Positions 1-7,387 of a stretch of 64,000 nucleotides of DNA are shown here, piece after piece. How positions within the stretch are numbered: the stretch's first letter is position 1; each line of letters starts with the position of its first letter. The position numbers and the translations under genes are program-made. The stretch spans positions 1 to 64,000 of the forward strand of contig NZ_QUEM01000018.1 of the NCBI RefSeq assembly GCF_003477995.1, in the 5' to 3' direction. A model generated the notes under the pieces. That model saw only the letters and a program-made list of their open reading frames with translations. It had not been told where the DNA came from and searched no databases. The DNA is from Bacteroides sp. OF04-15BH. Lineage in GTDB: Bacteria > Bacteroidota > Bacteroidia > Bacteroidales > Bacteroidaceae.

Positions 1-78
1 TTTGAGGAGGCCAGACAGGAAATCCGGGACCGCTATCCGGAGCCGTTTTATTGGGCCGGTTTCGTGATGATAGACTGA
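1..78 (+). CDS. C-terminal end of a CHAT-domain protein (partial)
   Basis: The window opens inside a coding region. Frame 1 gives 25 residues ending EPFYWAGFVMID and a TGA stop at 76-78. Caspase-like CHAT protease domains typically end with a (P)(F/Y)YWAxFxxID strand, so this is probably the last strand of such a domain. The rest of the protein lies left of the window and cannot be judged. The next gene on the same strand is about 425 bp away, behind a hairpin. Confidence 0.6.
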   Translation, partial: FEEARQEIRDRYPEPFYWAGFVMID

Positions 79-99
79 TGTCCGGAACAGGCTTGAAAA

Positions 100-162
100 A
101 TCATCAGGATGAATTTTGAAATTGATGGTAATCTTTTTTCAAGATCATCCTGATGATTTTTT
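100..162. repeat. Inverted TCATCCTGATGA repeat pair, terminator-like
   Basis: The arm TCATCAGGATGA at 101-112 is the exact reverse complement of TCATCCTGATGA at 145-156. A run of T follows (to 162). It sits just after the CHAT-type stop, so it could end that transcript. The same 12-mer recurs near 20714, 20758, 37420 and 37464, always between genes, so it also looks like a dispersed repeat. Confidence 0.6.
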
Positions 163-304
163 GTGTGTAGCCTGAAGTAGGAATATGCTGTTCCCACAGG
201 CCTGCTTTTTATCCCGGAATCTTTGGAATATTCGTTGAATAACGGCCATTGGCCGAGTGTAGAATATAATTAGACGTTAGTGTTTTTTTTAATAAATTCT
301 TTCC

Positions 305-331
305 TTGATTTTGTAAAAATATTTATATTTG
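305..331 (+). promoter_or_regulatory. Candidate Bacteroides-type promoter
   Basis: TATATTTG at 324-331 matches the -7 consensus TAnnTTTG, with TTG at 305-307 upstream (16-bp spacer, shorter than usual). Transcription would begin near 338. It faces the hairpin at 431-475 and the lipoprotein gene at 504. Confidence 0.5.
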
Positions 332-337
332 TCCAAC

Positions 338-480
338 ACTTATGTATATAAAAACATCATCAAAAAATGCAAGAAGTCGTAACCAGATAATAACCATATA
401 TGGAAATTTGTTTCCAGACGAATGTTCAGTAAGTCTGCAAGTTTTCAAGTATTTGTGTTGAAAGCTTGCAGACTTTTGTT
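338..480 (+). ncRNA. Candidate short leader or small RNA ending in a strong hairpin
   Basis: Between the promoter at 305-331 and the gene at 504 lies an 18-bp stem: AAGTCTGCAAG at 431-441 pairs with 465-475, then a G-U pair, then TTTCAA (443-448) pairs with TTGAAA (458-463), closed by a 9-nt loop. T-rich sequence follows at 474-481. A transcript of about 140 nt would end here. It may be an attenuator for the lipoprotein gene or an independent small RNA. No known RNA family was recognised. Confidence 0.35.
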
Positions 481-503
481 TCAATAATAAAGATTTTTGT
501 AGT

Positions 504-1676
504 ATGAAAAAATTAATGTTTTGTGTGGTTATATGCGCCACTGTATTCACTGCCTGCAGTAAACCGGCAGACAAAGGCTATCAGGAATATTTTGAGGAGG
601 AAGAACCTGTCGATTTTTCAGACCTGCTGACTCTGCATCGCGAAGCGGAGGAAGCCGGGAAGGCAGGACAGGATTTTGATTTGACGGAAAAGCTGCTCGG
701 TAATCAGAGAGAAGAGAATGATAGGATATTGCTGGTCAACGACACTTCCTTTGCCGTTTATTTGCCACAGTATAAAAATAGCGCGCATCCGTTTCTGGCT
801 CAGGCCGAAGAGTTCTACAACGCCTGCCAGTTTGCGGTCAATGTCTGGAGTAATTTCGAAATCTGTTTCAGATTATCCAGCGGAATCACTGACTTGAACG
901 AAGAAGATATCTGCGACTCGATAAAAAGCATCAGTACTGCCTGTATCCGGAATCCGGAGATGCGTCAGGCGGCCCAGGTCTTTCAGGACAGCATCCTGCT
1001 GGCGATACAATCCTCTGAAGAAGATGGTATGTCGTATGATATCTTTCAGGTTTTTAGCCGTAAGATAGAATCCCACGTCTATCGGTTTTATACCAACCAC
1101 GAAGCGTTTGTCGATTCATTGCGCACCATGACGCAGGAGCTGACTTCGGTGACGAAAGACGATTTTCTGGAATATCAGAAAACGGATGAAGAGAAAAGAA
1201 CCGAGTTTATGTTGGAGCGGCTCAACGGTTGTTCTTCTTTCGACGAGCAATGCTCTTTGCTGCTGAACTGGGCAAATTGTCCGGAGTCCATGAGCGAAGA
1301 CGAGTGGATTGTGGCTGTGGCCGGACGCCTTCTGAGTGCCGGAAAATACAATCCCTGTCTGGACCGTATCTGGATGATCTGGCGATGCCTCTTCCAATGC
1401 CAGTATTTCGGTCTGTCGCGCGACTCTTCCATTCCGAACAATCTCTATAATGAAAAACGTAAGGACTGCTATCTGGTATGTCTGAAAAGACTGGAGACAC
1501 ATCCAGAAGATGTGTTTGCCATGAACAGTGCTGCCTTTCTGGGCGGAACGGTCAACCTGAACCGTTTTGGCATGAGCGAGTTCGGCAATGAAGCCATTGC
1601 GGAGCAGAGTTATTTCCTGCCGGAAAGATTCAGCACGGATGAGGCCGACGGTGATGAAGATGCAGCGGTTTATTAG
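504..1676 (+). CDS. Hypothetical lipoprotein
   Basis: This 390-residue protein starts with a lipoprotein signal: MKKLMFCVVICATVFTACS, with the lipobox Cys at residue 18. It is therefore expected to be lipid-anchored in the envelope. The mature part is acidic near the N-terminus (EEEEPVDF region) and otherwise looks helical and globular. No catalytic motif or known domain was recognised. It follows the promoter and hairpin at 305-480 and precedes the NADAR-like/HAD gene by about 95 bp on the same strand, so the two may be co-transcribed. Function unknown. The gene call itself is well supported by length, signal peptide and regular coding composition. Confidence 0.75.
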   Translation: MKKLMFCVVICATVFTACSKPADKGYQEYFEEEEPVDFSDLLTLHREAEEAGKAGQDFDLTEKLLGNQREENDRILLVNDTSFAVYLPQYKNSAHPFLAQAEEFYNACQFAVNVWSNFEICFRLSSGITDLNEEDICDSIKSISTACIRNPEMRQAAQVFQDSILLAIQSSEEDGMSYDIFQVFSRKIESHVYRFYTNHEAFVDSLRTMTQELTSVTKDDFLEYQKTDEEKRTEFMLERLNGCSSFDEQCSLLLNWANCPESMSEDEWIVAVAGRLLSAGKYNPCLDRIWMIWRCLFQCQYFGLSRDSSIPNNLYNEKRKDCYLVCLKRLETHPEDVFAMNSAAFLGGTVNLNRFGMSEFGNEAIAEQSYFLPERFSTDEADGDEDAAVY

Positions 1677-1770
1677 ACCCGAGAAATATTTTGAAGAAAA
1701 TAAAACGGAGAATGATAGAAAAGTCCGTTCCGGAAGCTCACTTATTATCAGAAAGACAAAGTAAAAGATT

Positions 1771-2691
1771 ATGTTCCGTAACTTAATCATAAAATATCAG
1801 GAATGGCGGGGACGAGCACTGGACATCTGGTCGGCCAAATCCTATCCGGCCAATGTCTTGAGCAACCTTTGCAGCAACGGTTTCCGGTTTGAAGGAGTGG
1901 TCTGTGGCAGTATGGAAGGCTTTTTGCAGGCTCTCAAACAGAAAGACCCCGACAAGCAGCGCCGGATTTGCAGTATGAAGGGGCATAAGGCCCGGAAAAT
2001 GTCTGTCTCAGGATGGCAGACCGACCAGATTGTCTGGTGGAAGGGGCAGCCGTTTGACCGCCAGAGCCGCGCCTATCAGCACCTGTTGCAAAGAGCCTAT
2101 CAGGCCATGTTCGAACAGAATGAGCGTTTCCGTCAGGCTCTGATGGCTACACGCGGAAAGACACTCTGCCACTCGCGGGGATGTCGGGATCCGTATCGCA
2201 CGATTCTTACAGAACAGGAATTCTGCGGCATTTTGATGCAGATGCGGCAGCAATATGACCAGAGGGAAAGGGTCGGCACGTTTGGTCGCAAACGGATTCT
2301 GGTGGATATGGATTGCCTGTGGGCTGATGCTTCGGAGGTGGGACACACACCGCCTTTGGCCGATGCCGTCCGGGCGCTGCGTTTGCTGGAGCAGAGTTTT
2401 GAGGTTTTTCTGGTTGCCAGAGTACCCTGTGCGGAGTCTCCGCCCTGGGCCGAAAGGGCAGAATGGGTGTGCGCATACGATGGGGGAGTGTTCCGGGAGC
2501 GTCTGCTGCTTACCACCATGCCTTCTCTTTGTCGGGGAGATTATTTCATAGGCAATCGGGAATCGGCATTTTGTGCGGATACAACCGGAGAGTGGATCGG
2601 AATCGGCGATGCTTTGTTCCCGGATTGGGAGCATGTTCTCCGTTACTTGTGGGAGCAGAACGGATGTGCTGCTGATGAAAAAAATAAATAA
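1771..2691 (+). CDS. NADAR/YbiA-like domain fused to a HAD (5'-nucleotidase-like) domain
   Basis: The 306-residue protein has two parts. Residues about 15-165 carry features resembling the NADAR (YbiA-like N-glycosidase) fold: YPANVLSNL, then FEGVVCGSMEGFLQALK with an internal Glu, an aromatic WWKG segment and a late TILTEQEF segment. Residues about 175-300 resemble HAD 5'(3')-deoxyribonucleotidases: ILVDMDC supplies the DxD nucleophile motif, and the end (DWEHVLRYL) matches the family tail. The usual IDD acidic motif reads IGN, so metal binding and activity may be lost. Known NADAR enzymes act on ADP-ribose or nucleotide base linkages. The N-domain assignment is by pattern only. Same strand as its neighbours. 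Confidence 0.5.
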   Translation: MFRNLIIKYQEWRGRALDIWSAKSYPANVLSNLCSNGFRFEGVVCGSMEGFLQALKQKDPDKQRRICSMKGHKARKMSVSGWQTDQIVWWKGQPFDRQSRAYQHLLQRAYQAMFEQNERFRQALMATRGKTLCHSRGCRDPYRTILTEQEFCGILMQMRQQYDQRERVGTFGRKRILVDMDCLWADASEVGHTPPLADAVRALRLLEQSFEVFLVARVPCAESPPWAERAEWVCAYDGGVFRERLLLTTMPSLCRGDYFIGNRESAFCADTTGEWIGIGDALFPDWEHVLRYLWEQNGCAADEKNK

Positions 2692-2793
2692 AACCGGTGT
2701 AGGGTGGGTTACTTTTTCCGGTTTGCTGTATTAAGAGATAAATGAGATAGAATTAAAGAAAATGTTGTTTGTAGTGAATTAACTGAGTGGGTC

Positions 2794-3132
2794 ATGAAAA
2801 ATATTTTTGCATATTTCAAGCGCGGTTCCCGGAAAGGCAAGGGGGCGCTGAGCCCTTCGTTCGAGGTAAAAGGATGCGTTCCGATGTCATTTGGGGTGCT
2901 GTTTCGCTGCGTGACGCTGCAGGATGCGTCGTTGCATGCGGGTATGCAGCTGGAACTGAGAAGCGGGACGCGCACGGCATTGGTGCAGTGCCTGAACATC
3001 GAAAAGAAGTTTACGGTGACGGTTCAGGAAACTGAATGTAAAATGGGAGACGAGATTTGTATTACGGTTGCCTATACCGAGGCCATCATGCATTTTCCTT
3101 TGGAAGGAATGACAATTAGTATTGTGGAATAG
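2794..3132 (+). CDS. Small hypothetical protein, possible beta-barrel
   Basis: The 112-residue protein begins with a basic segment (about residues 9-16) followed by an alternating hydrophobic, beta-rich region. The pattern of short strands with Gly turns, and phrases such as MGDEICITVAY, recalls domain 2 of translation GTPases, but this is only a resemblance. There is no signal peptide, so it should be cytosolic. It lies between the NADAR-like/HAD gene and a YbjN-like gene on the same strand, with 41 bp to the next start. Function unknown. Confidence 0.5.
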   Translation: MKNIFAYFKRGSRKGKGALSPSFEVKGCVPMSFGVLFRCVTLQDASLHAGMQLELRSGTRTALVQCLNIEKKFTVTVQETECKMGDEICITVAYTEAIMHFPLEGMTISIVE

Positions 3133-3173
3133 CTGGAGTGAGGGACTTTTAATAGTGAGTAGAAGTAAATACG

Positions 3174-3557
3174 ATGAAAAAGATTATTGAGATTTTGAAG
3201 CAACAGGGGATAGAGCCGGTTGACGAAGGGGATTTCCTGACTTTCTGCTACCGGAATATCAATTTCCTGTATATGGAAGATGAACGCGACAAGGAGTTCT
3301 TCAGCATTTATATTCCGGGAATCATGCAAGTGGAGCGGATGGAAAAGTGTGAGGTGCTTGAGGTGATTAATGAAATAAACAATCAGTTGAAGTCGGTGAA
3401 ACTGGTGCTCAACGGGGAATATGTCTGGGCCGGACTGGAACAGAAACTGCTTATGGATGCGGAGATGGAGAAAATGGTCCTGTTCTCGATAGATGTGCTG
3501 ATTCTGGCCTACCACCTGTTTCGCGACAAATGGTGCAGCCTGAAGGAACTGAACTGA
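3174..3557 (+). CDS. Small YbjN-like protein
   Basis: The 127-residue cytosolic protein has an alpha/beta pattern resembling YbjN / type III secretion-chaperone-like folds: an N-terminal helix, strands carrying FLTFCYRNINFLYM, a central EVINEINNQLKSVK helix and a final long helix. YbjN-like proteins usually have no known enzymatic role. It closes the group 504-3557, followed directly by an intrinsic terminator at 3565-3608. The fold call is an inference from pattern. Confidence 0.5.
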   Translation: MKKIIEILKQQGIEPVDEGDFLTFCYRNINFLYMEDERDKEFFSIYIPGIMQVERMEKCEVLEVINEINNQLKSVKLVLNGEYVWAGLEQKLLMDAEMEKMVLFSIDVLILAYHLFRDKWCSLKELN

Positions 3558-3564
3558 TAAAGGA

Positions 3565-3613
3565 AACTCCGGCCTATCCGATGATTTTTCAGAGGATAGG
3601 CCGGAGTTCGTTT
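3565..3613. terminator. Intrinsic terminator (bidirectional)
   Basis: A perfect 15-bp stem pairs 3565-3579 (AACTCCGGCCTATCC) with 3594-3608. It lies 8 bp after the stop of the YbjN-like gene and just before the end of the convergent BACON gene at 3635, so it probably serves both strands. Confidence 0.8.
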
Positions 3614-3634
3614 TGGGATTATTCCGTAAGGGAA

Positions 3635-4339
3635 TTATGGTTTTGCAACCGCTTTCTCTTGAATGAGCTTGATTTCTGTAGTAGCATTGTTGCTGCTGGT
3701 CAGCAACAGGGTAGCGCTGCGTGAAGCGTTGCCGGTGTTCTTTTCCAGATACAGGCGCACGGTGTTGCTTCCTTTCTTACCCGAAGGAGTGGCTACACTG
3801 ATCCAGCGGTTCTGTTCCTCGTCTTTCACTTTCAGTGTCCAGTCGGTGTGTGCCTTGAAGGCGATACTGTCTACCTCGGCTTCGGCAGTATCGGTGAGCA
3901 GGAACTCGTAGTTTCTTCTTGCCGGACGGTCGATGTCGTGGAAGTGTACCTGTTCGTAAACTGCACCGAAGTCGGTGTTGTATGCACTCAGTTTAAAAGC
4001 AACCGCTCTGATGGTGTCTGTTGTGTTTGGTGTGAACTGAAAACTGATGCTCTTTCTGACATAGTGGTTTGCTTCTACCGTACCGGACAGGTCTGCCGGG
4101 TTCAGGGTCAGCATCAGCTTTTGGTTGTTGGGCATGTTGGAATAGAGGGTGTCCAGTTTCCAGTCATCAAAGGTCACAAAGTTCAGAGAATCCTCGGTCT
4201 GGTCTGCATACAGCGTTTTGCGACCGGTAGAAGGATACAGGATTTCGGTGTAGTGGTCACCGGTGTTTTCGAAGCATGAGGTCAGGGTCATGCACAATCC
4301 CAATGTACAGAGGGCTATCAGATTACCTTTTTTCTTCAT
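3635..4339 (-). CDS. BACON-domain lipoprotein
   Basis: The start at 4339 gives MKKKGNLIALCTLGLCMTLTSCFEN, a clear lipoprotein signal with lipobox Cys near residue 22; upstream in-frame codons would bury it. The 234-residue product ends in a BACON-type domain (about residues 150-230): a HTDWTLKV strand, WISVATPSGKKG, NTGNASRSATLLL and a final strand ending IKLIQ. BACON is a Bacteroidetes beta-sandwich often placed on surface lipoproteins. The middle part is beta-rich and not assigned. TATCTTTA at 4366-4373 (minus strand) may be its -7 element. The next minus-strand gene upstream begins at 5930. Confidence 0.75.
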   Translation of the reverse strand: MKKKGNLIALCTLGLCMTLTSCFENTGDHYTEILYPSTGRKTLYADQTEDSLNFVTFDDWKLDTLYSNMPNNQKLMLTLNPADLSGTVEANHYVRKSISFQFTPNTTDTIRAVAFKLSAYNTDFGAVYEQVHFHDIDRPARRNYEFLLTDTAEAEVDSIAFKAHTDWTLKVKDEEQNRWISVATPSGKKGSNTVRLYLEKNTGNASRSATLLLTSSNNATTEIKLIQEKAVAKP

Positions 4340-4365
4340 ATTTGTTGTTTTGAGTGATTCGCGGG

Positions 4366-4373
4366 TAAAGATA
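4366..4373 (-). promoter_or_regulatory. Possible -7 promoter element
   Basis: On the minus strand TATCTTTA resembles TAnnTTTG, 27 bp before the start of the BACON gene. No TTG is seen at the expected -33 distance. Confidence 0.35.
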
Positions 4374-4520
4374 CGTAAAATAGCTGGAATAACCTCGTTA
4401 AAAAGGCTAAATGACGCTAAATGCTTCAAATTAATATCATTATGAAAGTAAACCCAAAGACTTTATAAGGCTTTGGATGGTTGCTGTGCTAATGAAAACA
4501 GTAAGGGAATAATATCCCGA

Positions 4521-4557
4521 TAAAAAGAAAAGAGTCCGGTGCAATACCGAACTCTTT
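4521..4557 (-). terminator. Probable intrinsic terminator of the DUF3472 gene
   Basis: AAAGAGT plus CGGT at 4529-4540 pairs with ACCG plus ACTCTTT at 4546-4557 around a 5-nt loop, with one internal mismatch. On the minus strand a T-run follows. It lies about 70 bp after the stop at 4629. Confidence 0.6.
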
Positions 4558-4628
4558 CTATAACTGGACTCTGTTTGCCCATTCGATCTTTGGGGCACTT
4601 CCTGTAAGTGCAAGAGTCTCTTCGTCGT

Positions 4629-5930
4629 TTATTCCGTTTCTCCAAGTTTTTCCAGAGCTGCCCAATCAATCTGAGGAGGCTGTGTGTTGTCATAGGCAGG
4701 TAACGGGATTTGCGTGCCTGATTGGATATTCTCGTTGAAAAAACCACCCATTTTCAGGAACAGAGCCTTTCCGTCGTCTGTTTGTCCACCGATATAATCC
4801 AGACGTACACCGGCGTGTGCTGTGCCGTCGTTGGTAAAGATAGCGTTTGAAGGACGTACCCAGCGGCCGTCTGTAGTGCGTGCCCATTGGTTCTTGAACT
4901 GCACCTTACGTGTCAGATAGCCTTGCTCCGGATTGAAGTTTTCCAGGAAAGAATGGGCATTGGTGTACCACGTGTTGGTCTGTGGACGCAGGAACTCCGC
5001 AACCAGACGCCATTTTCCTTCTTCGGTGGCATAGAAGTAGGCCGTATATATCGTGTTGCCCTTTCCGTCGGGGCGTATATGCATCAGGAATGGATAGGTC
5101 GTGCCCGCTTTCCAGGAGTAATTCATAAAACTCTGGCCACCTGAACCCTCATTACCGAATTCTCCAATACGCACTCCCTCGCCGTGACGCAGCATACGTA
5201 CACGTTGGTCTTCGGGAATATTACGCGGGTCTTGTGTGTCGAATGGACTCCATACGGAGAAGAGAACGCGTCGTTCTTTCTCTGAGTTATATTGCATGCC
5301 AAAGTATCCTTCGCCAAAGCCAGCCACCATGTAATAACTATGCATCACTTCGCCCTCTTTTGGAACTGTCACCTCGTTATAGAACCATTCATAATCATTT
5401 CCCTCTGGCAGAGTATATCCCATGTGCACTGATGGACCGCGTCGTCCCCAATAATTAGAAAAACCATGTACGCAGGTTACCTTGCCTTCTTCGTATGCAA
5501 CAATGAGGTTGGAAATATTGGCAAACTTCTCACCATCACGCTTCACACCTTTGAGATCCACCCGAACATAACCGGGCTTACTGATTTTGACTTTCAGATT
5601 TCCCGCATTGGCCGGTTCATCACTATCGAACTTGACATCCTGTTTTTTGCCGTTACATGTCATACGCATCGTGGCGTGACCTTTGCCTTGAAGGGATAAT
5701 GTGATGGTCTGCGGCTTGTCGACATGGAAGTAGGCACTGACCGTGGTCTGCGGACTGGTCCAGTTGTTTACACCCTCATCCGAAATATGTGCTCTGTCAG
5801 CACGTTGGGTGATATATCCGTTTCCGGCCAGGGATACGGATTGTACTGCTGATTGCGCCAGAGTTGTGATACTGGACAGCGAAAATAATACGGCCATGAT
5901 AGGACCGAAAGTTAATTTGTGTAGCTTCAT
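4629..5930 (-). CDS. Exported DUF5077/DUF3472-type protein
   Basis: The 433-residue protein has a cleavable signal peptide (hydrophobic stretch ending TTLAQ, about residue 26). Residues about 30-155 form a DUF5077-like beta-sandwich. The rest matches DUF3472: VHMGYTLPEG, FYNEVTVP, SYYMVAGFGEGYFGMQ, RRVLFSVWSPFDT, GEFGNEGSGGQS, HSFLENFNPEQG and a closing GGFF. DUF3472 proteins are secreted or periplasmic, often near carbohydrate-use genes, with no proven activity that I can name. It is transcribed toward the BACON gene, separated by a terminator, so it is probably a single-gene unit. Confidence 0.8.
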   Translation of the reverse strand: MKLHKLTFGPIMAVLFSLSSITTLAQSAVQSVSLAGNGYITQRADRAHISDEGVNNWTSPQTTVSAYFHVDKPQTITLSLQGKGHATMRMTCNGKKQDVKFDSDEPANAGNLKVKISKPGYVRVDLKGVKRDGEKFANISNLIVAYEEGKVTCVHGFSNYWGRRGPSVHMGYTLPEGNDYEWFYNEVTVPKEGEVMHSYYMVAGFGEGYFGMQYNSEKERRVLFSVWSPFDTQDPRNIPEDQRVRMLRHGEGVRIGEFGNEGSGGQSFMNYSWKAGTTYPFLMHIRPDGKGNTIYTAYFYATEEGKWRLVAEFLRPQTNTWYTNAHSFLENFNPEQGYLTRKVQFKNQWARTTDGRWVRPSNAIFTNDGTAHAGVRLDYIGGQTDDGKALFLKMGGFFNENIQSGTQIPLPAYDNTQPPQIDWAALEKLGETE

Positions 5931-6292
5931 GTTACAGTGTATTTAATTATAGGAATTGTTGTCTGGATGAATCTTTTAAATGCTTGTAGATAAAAAGGTT
6001 ATAAGTGTCTATCTGTATGCTGATGTGCAAATTTATGGCAAAATTCGTAATAATCTCTGGAATCTGCAAGGATTTTTTCTGGAAATCATGGTATGCATTT
6101 GGAAGGTTGTTCTCGGAATGCCGCCGGGGCAGTCTGTTTGCCTCGCGAAAATGATCCTTTCCATCGTCTGCATGAAGCATGCAGGAGCAAAACGAGGTTC
6201 TTTTAAATGTTAATAGAAAGTAAAATTACGATTTTACTTTAAACCTTATAATATTTGAACTGTCCGCCTAAAAAAACCAAAATAAAAGTAGA
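5931..6292. other. Divergent intergenic region
   Basis: This 362-bp spacer separates the minus-strand DUF3472 gene from the plus-strand efflux operon. It must hold promoters for both, but no full consensus was found. The one clear structure is the palindrome at 6217-6240. The short ORFs crossing it lack coding features. Confidence 0.5.
6217..6240. promoter_or_regulatory. Perfect palindrome upstream of the RND operon, candidate operator
   Basis: AAAGTAAAAT (6217-6226) and ATTTTACTTT (6231-6240) are perfect 10-bp arms around TACG. It lies 53 bp before the efflux start codon, where a repressor site or a leader hairpin could be. AATATTTG about 15 bp downstream is near, but not equal to, the -7 consensus. 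Confidence 0.4.
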
Positions 6293-7375
6293 ATGAATAA
6301 GAGAATCAAATGGATCTTGGTTTCTGTGATTGCTGTGGGAGCTATCGGATGGGGGATTTACACCCAGATGCCCAAAAAGAACTCCGAGCTGGCAGATGCC
6401 GATCAAGTCATGAAAGACCAAAAGAAAACAAAAAGTAAGTTGAATGTAAATGCCGTTGTTCTGAAGACCGGAACGCTGACTGATGAAATACAGGTTACCG
6501 GATTGCTTTTGCCGGACGAGGAAGTAGACCTTTCTTTTGAGACCTCAGGAAAGGTGGTTGCCATTAATTTCAAGGAAGGAGCCCATGTGGCAAAAGGACA
6601 GTTGCTGGCAAAGGTGAACGACCGCCAGCTGCAGGCCGAGCTGAAGCGTCTTAAGGCTCAGGAGAAGTTGGCTATGGACCGTGTGTACCGCCAGCGCGCC
6701 TTGCTGCAAAAAGATGCGGTGAGCCAGGAGGCTTACGAACAGGTGAAAACAGAATATGCCACCCTGCAGGCTGAGATTGATGCCGTAAAGGCTCAGATCG
6801 AGCAGACCGAACTGGTGGCTCCTTTTGACGGAATCATCGGTTTGCGTCAGATCAGTGTGGGTGCCTATGCCTCTCCTTCGACAGTAGTCAGCAAACTGAC
6901 CCGTATTTCTCCTTTGAAGGTAGAGTTCTCCGTTCCCGAGCGTTACGCACGCGACATCAAGCCGGGATTGCCTTTGGATTTCAATGTCGACGGTCATCTG
7001 ACTCCTTTTCAAGCTAAAGTCTATGCCAAGGAGTCTTCGATTGATCCCGAAACACATACTTTGGCCGTGCGTGCCCTGTTCCCGAACTCAAAGGGGCAGC
7101 TTACTCCCGGCCGCTATGCCAGCATCCGTCTGACCAAGGAGGAAATCAAGAATACCATAGCCATTCCGGCAGAAGCCATTGTGCCGGAGATGGGTAAGGA
7201 CAAGGTCTTTTTGTATAAGTCCGGACTGGCACAGCCTGTTGAGATCAAGACCGGCATCCGGAACGAATCGCATGTGCAGGTGCTGAAAGGACTGCATGTG
7301 GGAGATACTTTGATTGTTTCCGGTACCTTGCAGTTGCGTATGGACTTGCCGGTTATTCTGGATCATGTTAACTAA
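6293..7375 (+). CDS. RND efflux periplasmic adaptor (membrane fusion) subunit
   Basis: The 360-residue protein has an N-terminal membrane anchor (WILVSVIAVGAIGWGIY) and the usual adaptor order: a lipoyl half-motif (FETSGKVVAINFKEGAHVAKGQLLAKVN), a coiled-coil hairpin (about residues 115-165), the second lipoyl half (TELVAPFDGIIGLRQISVGAY), a beta-barrel, and a membrane-proximal domain. It would link the inner-membrane pump to the outer-membrane channel. It is the first gene of a three-gene operon, 12 bp ahead of the pump gene. The export substrate cannot be read from sequence. Confidence 0.9.
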   Translation: MNKRIKWILVSVIAVGAIGWGIYTQMPKKNSELADADQVMKDQKKTKSKLNVNAVVLKTGTLTDEIQVTGLLLPDEEVDLSFETSGKVVAINFKEGAHVAKGQLLAKVNDRQLQAELKRLKAQEKLAMDRVYRQRALLQKDAVSQEAYEQVKTEYATLQAEIDAVKAQIEQTELVAPFDGIIGLRQISVGAYASPSTVVSKLTRISPLKVEFSVPERYARDIKPGLPLDFNVDGHLTPFQAKVYAKESSIDPETHTLAVRALFPNSKGQLTPGRYASIRLTKEEIKNTIAIPAEAIVPEMGKDKVFLYKSGLAQPVEIKTGIRNESHVQVLKGLHVGDTLIVSGTLQLRMDLPVILDHVN

Positions 7376-7387
7376 AGGTTCTAGCGT

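Noticed and set aside
1116..1790. Long minus-strand frames opposite the lipoprotein gene
   Set aside because: They mirror the codon pattern of the plus-strand gene and show no domain, signal or start site of their own.
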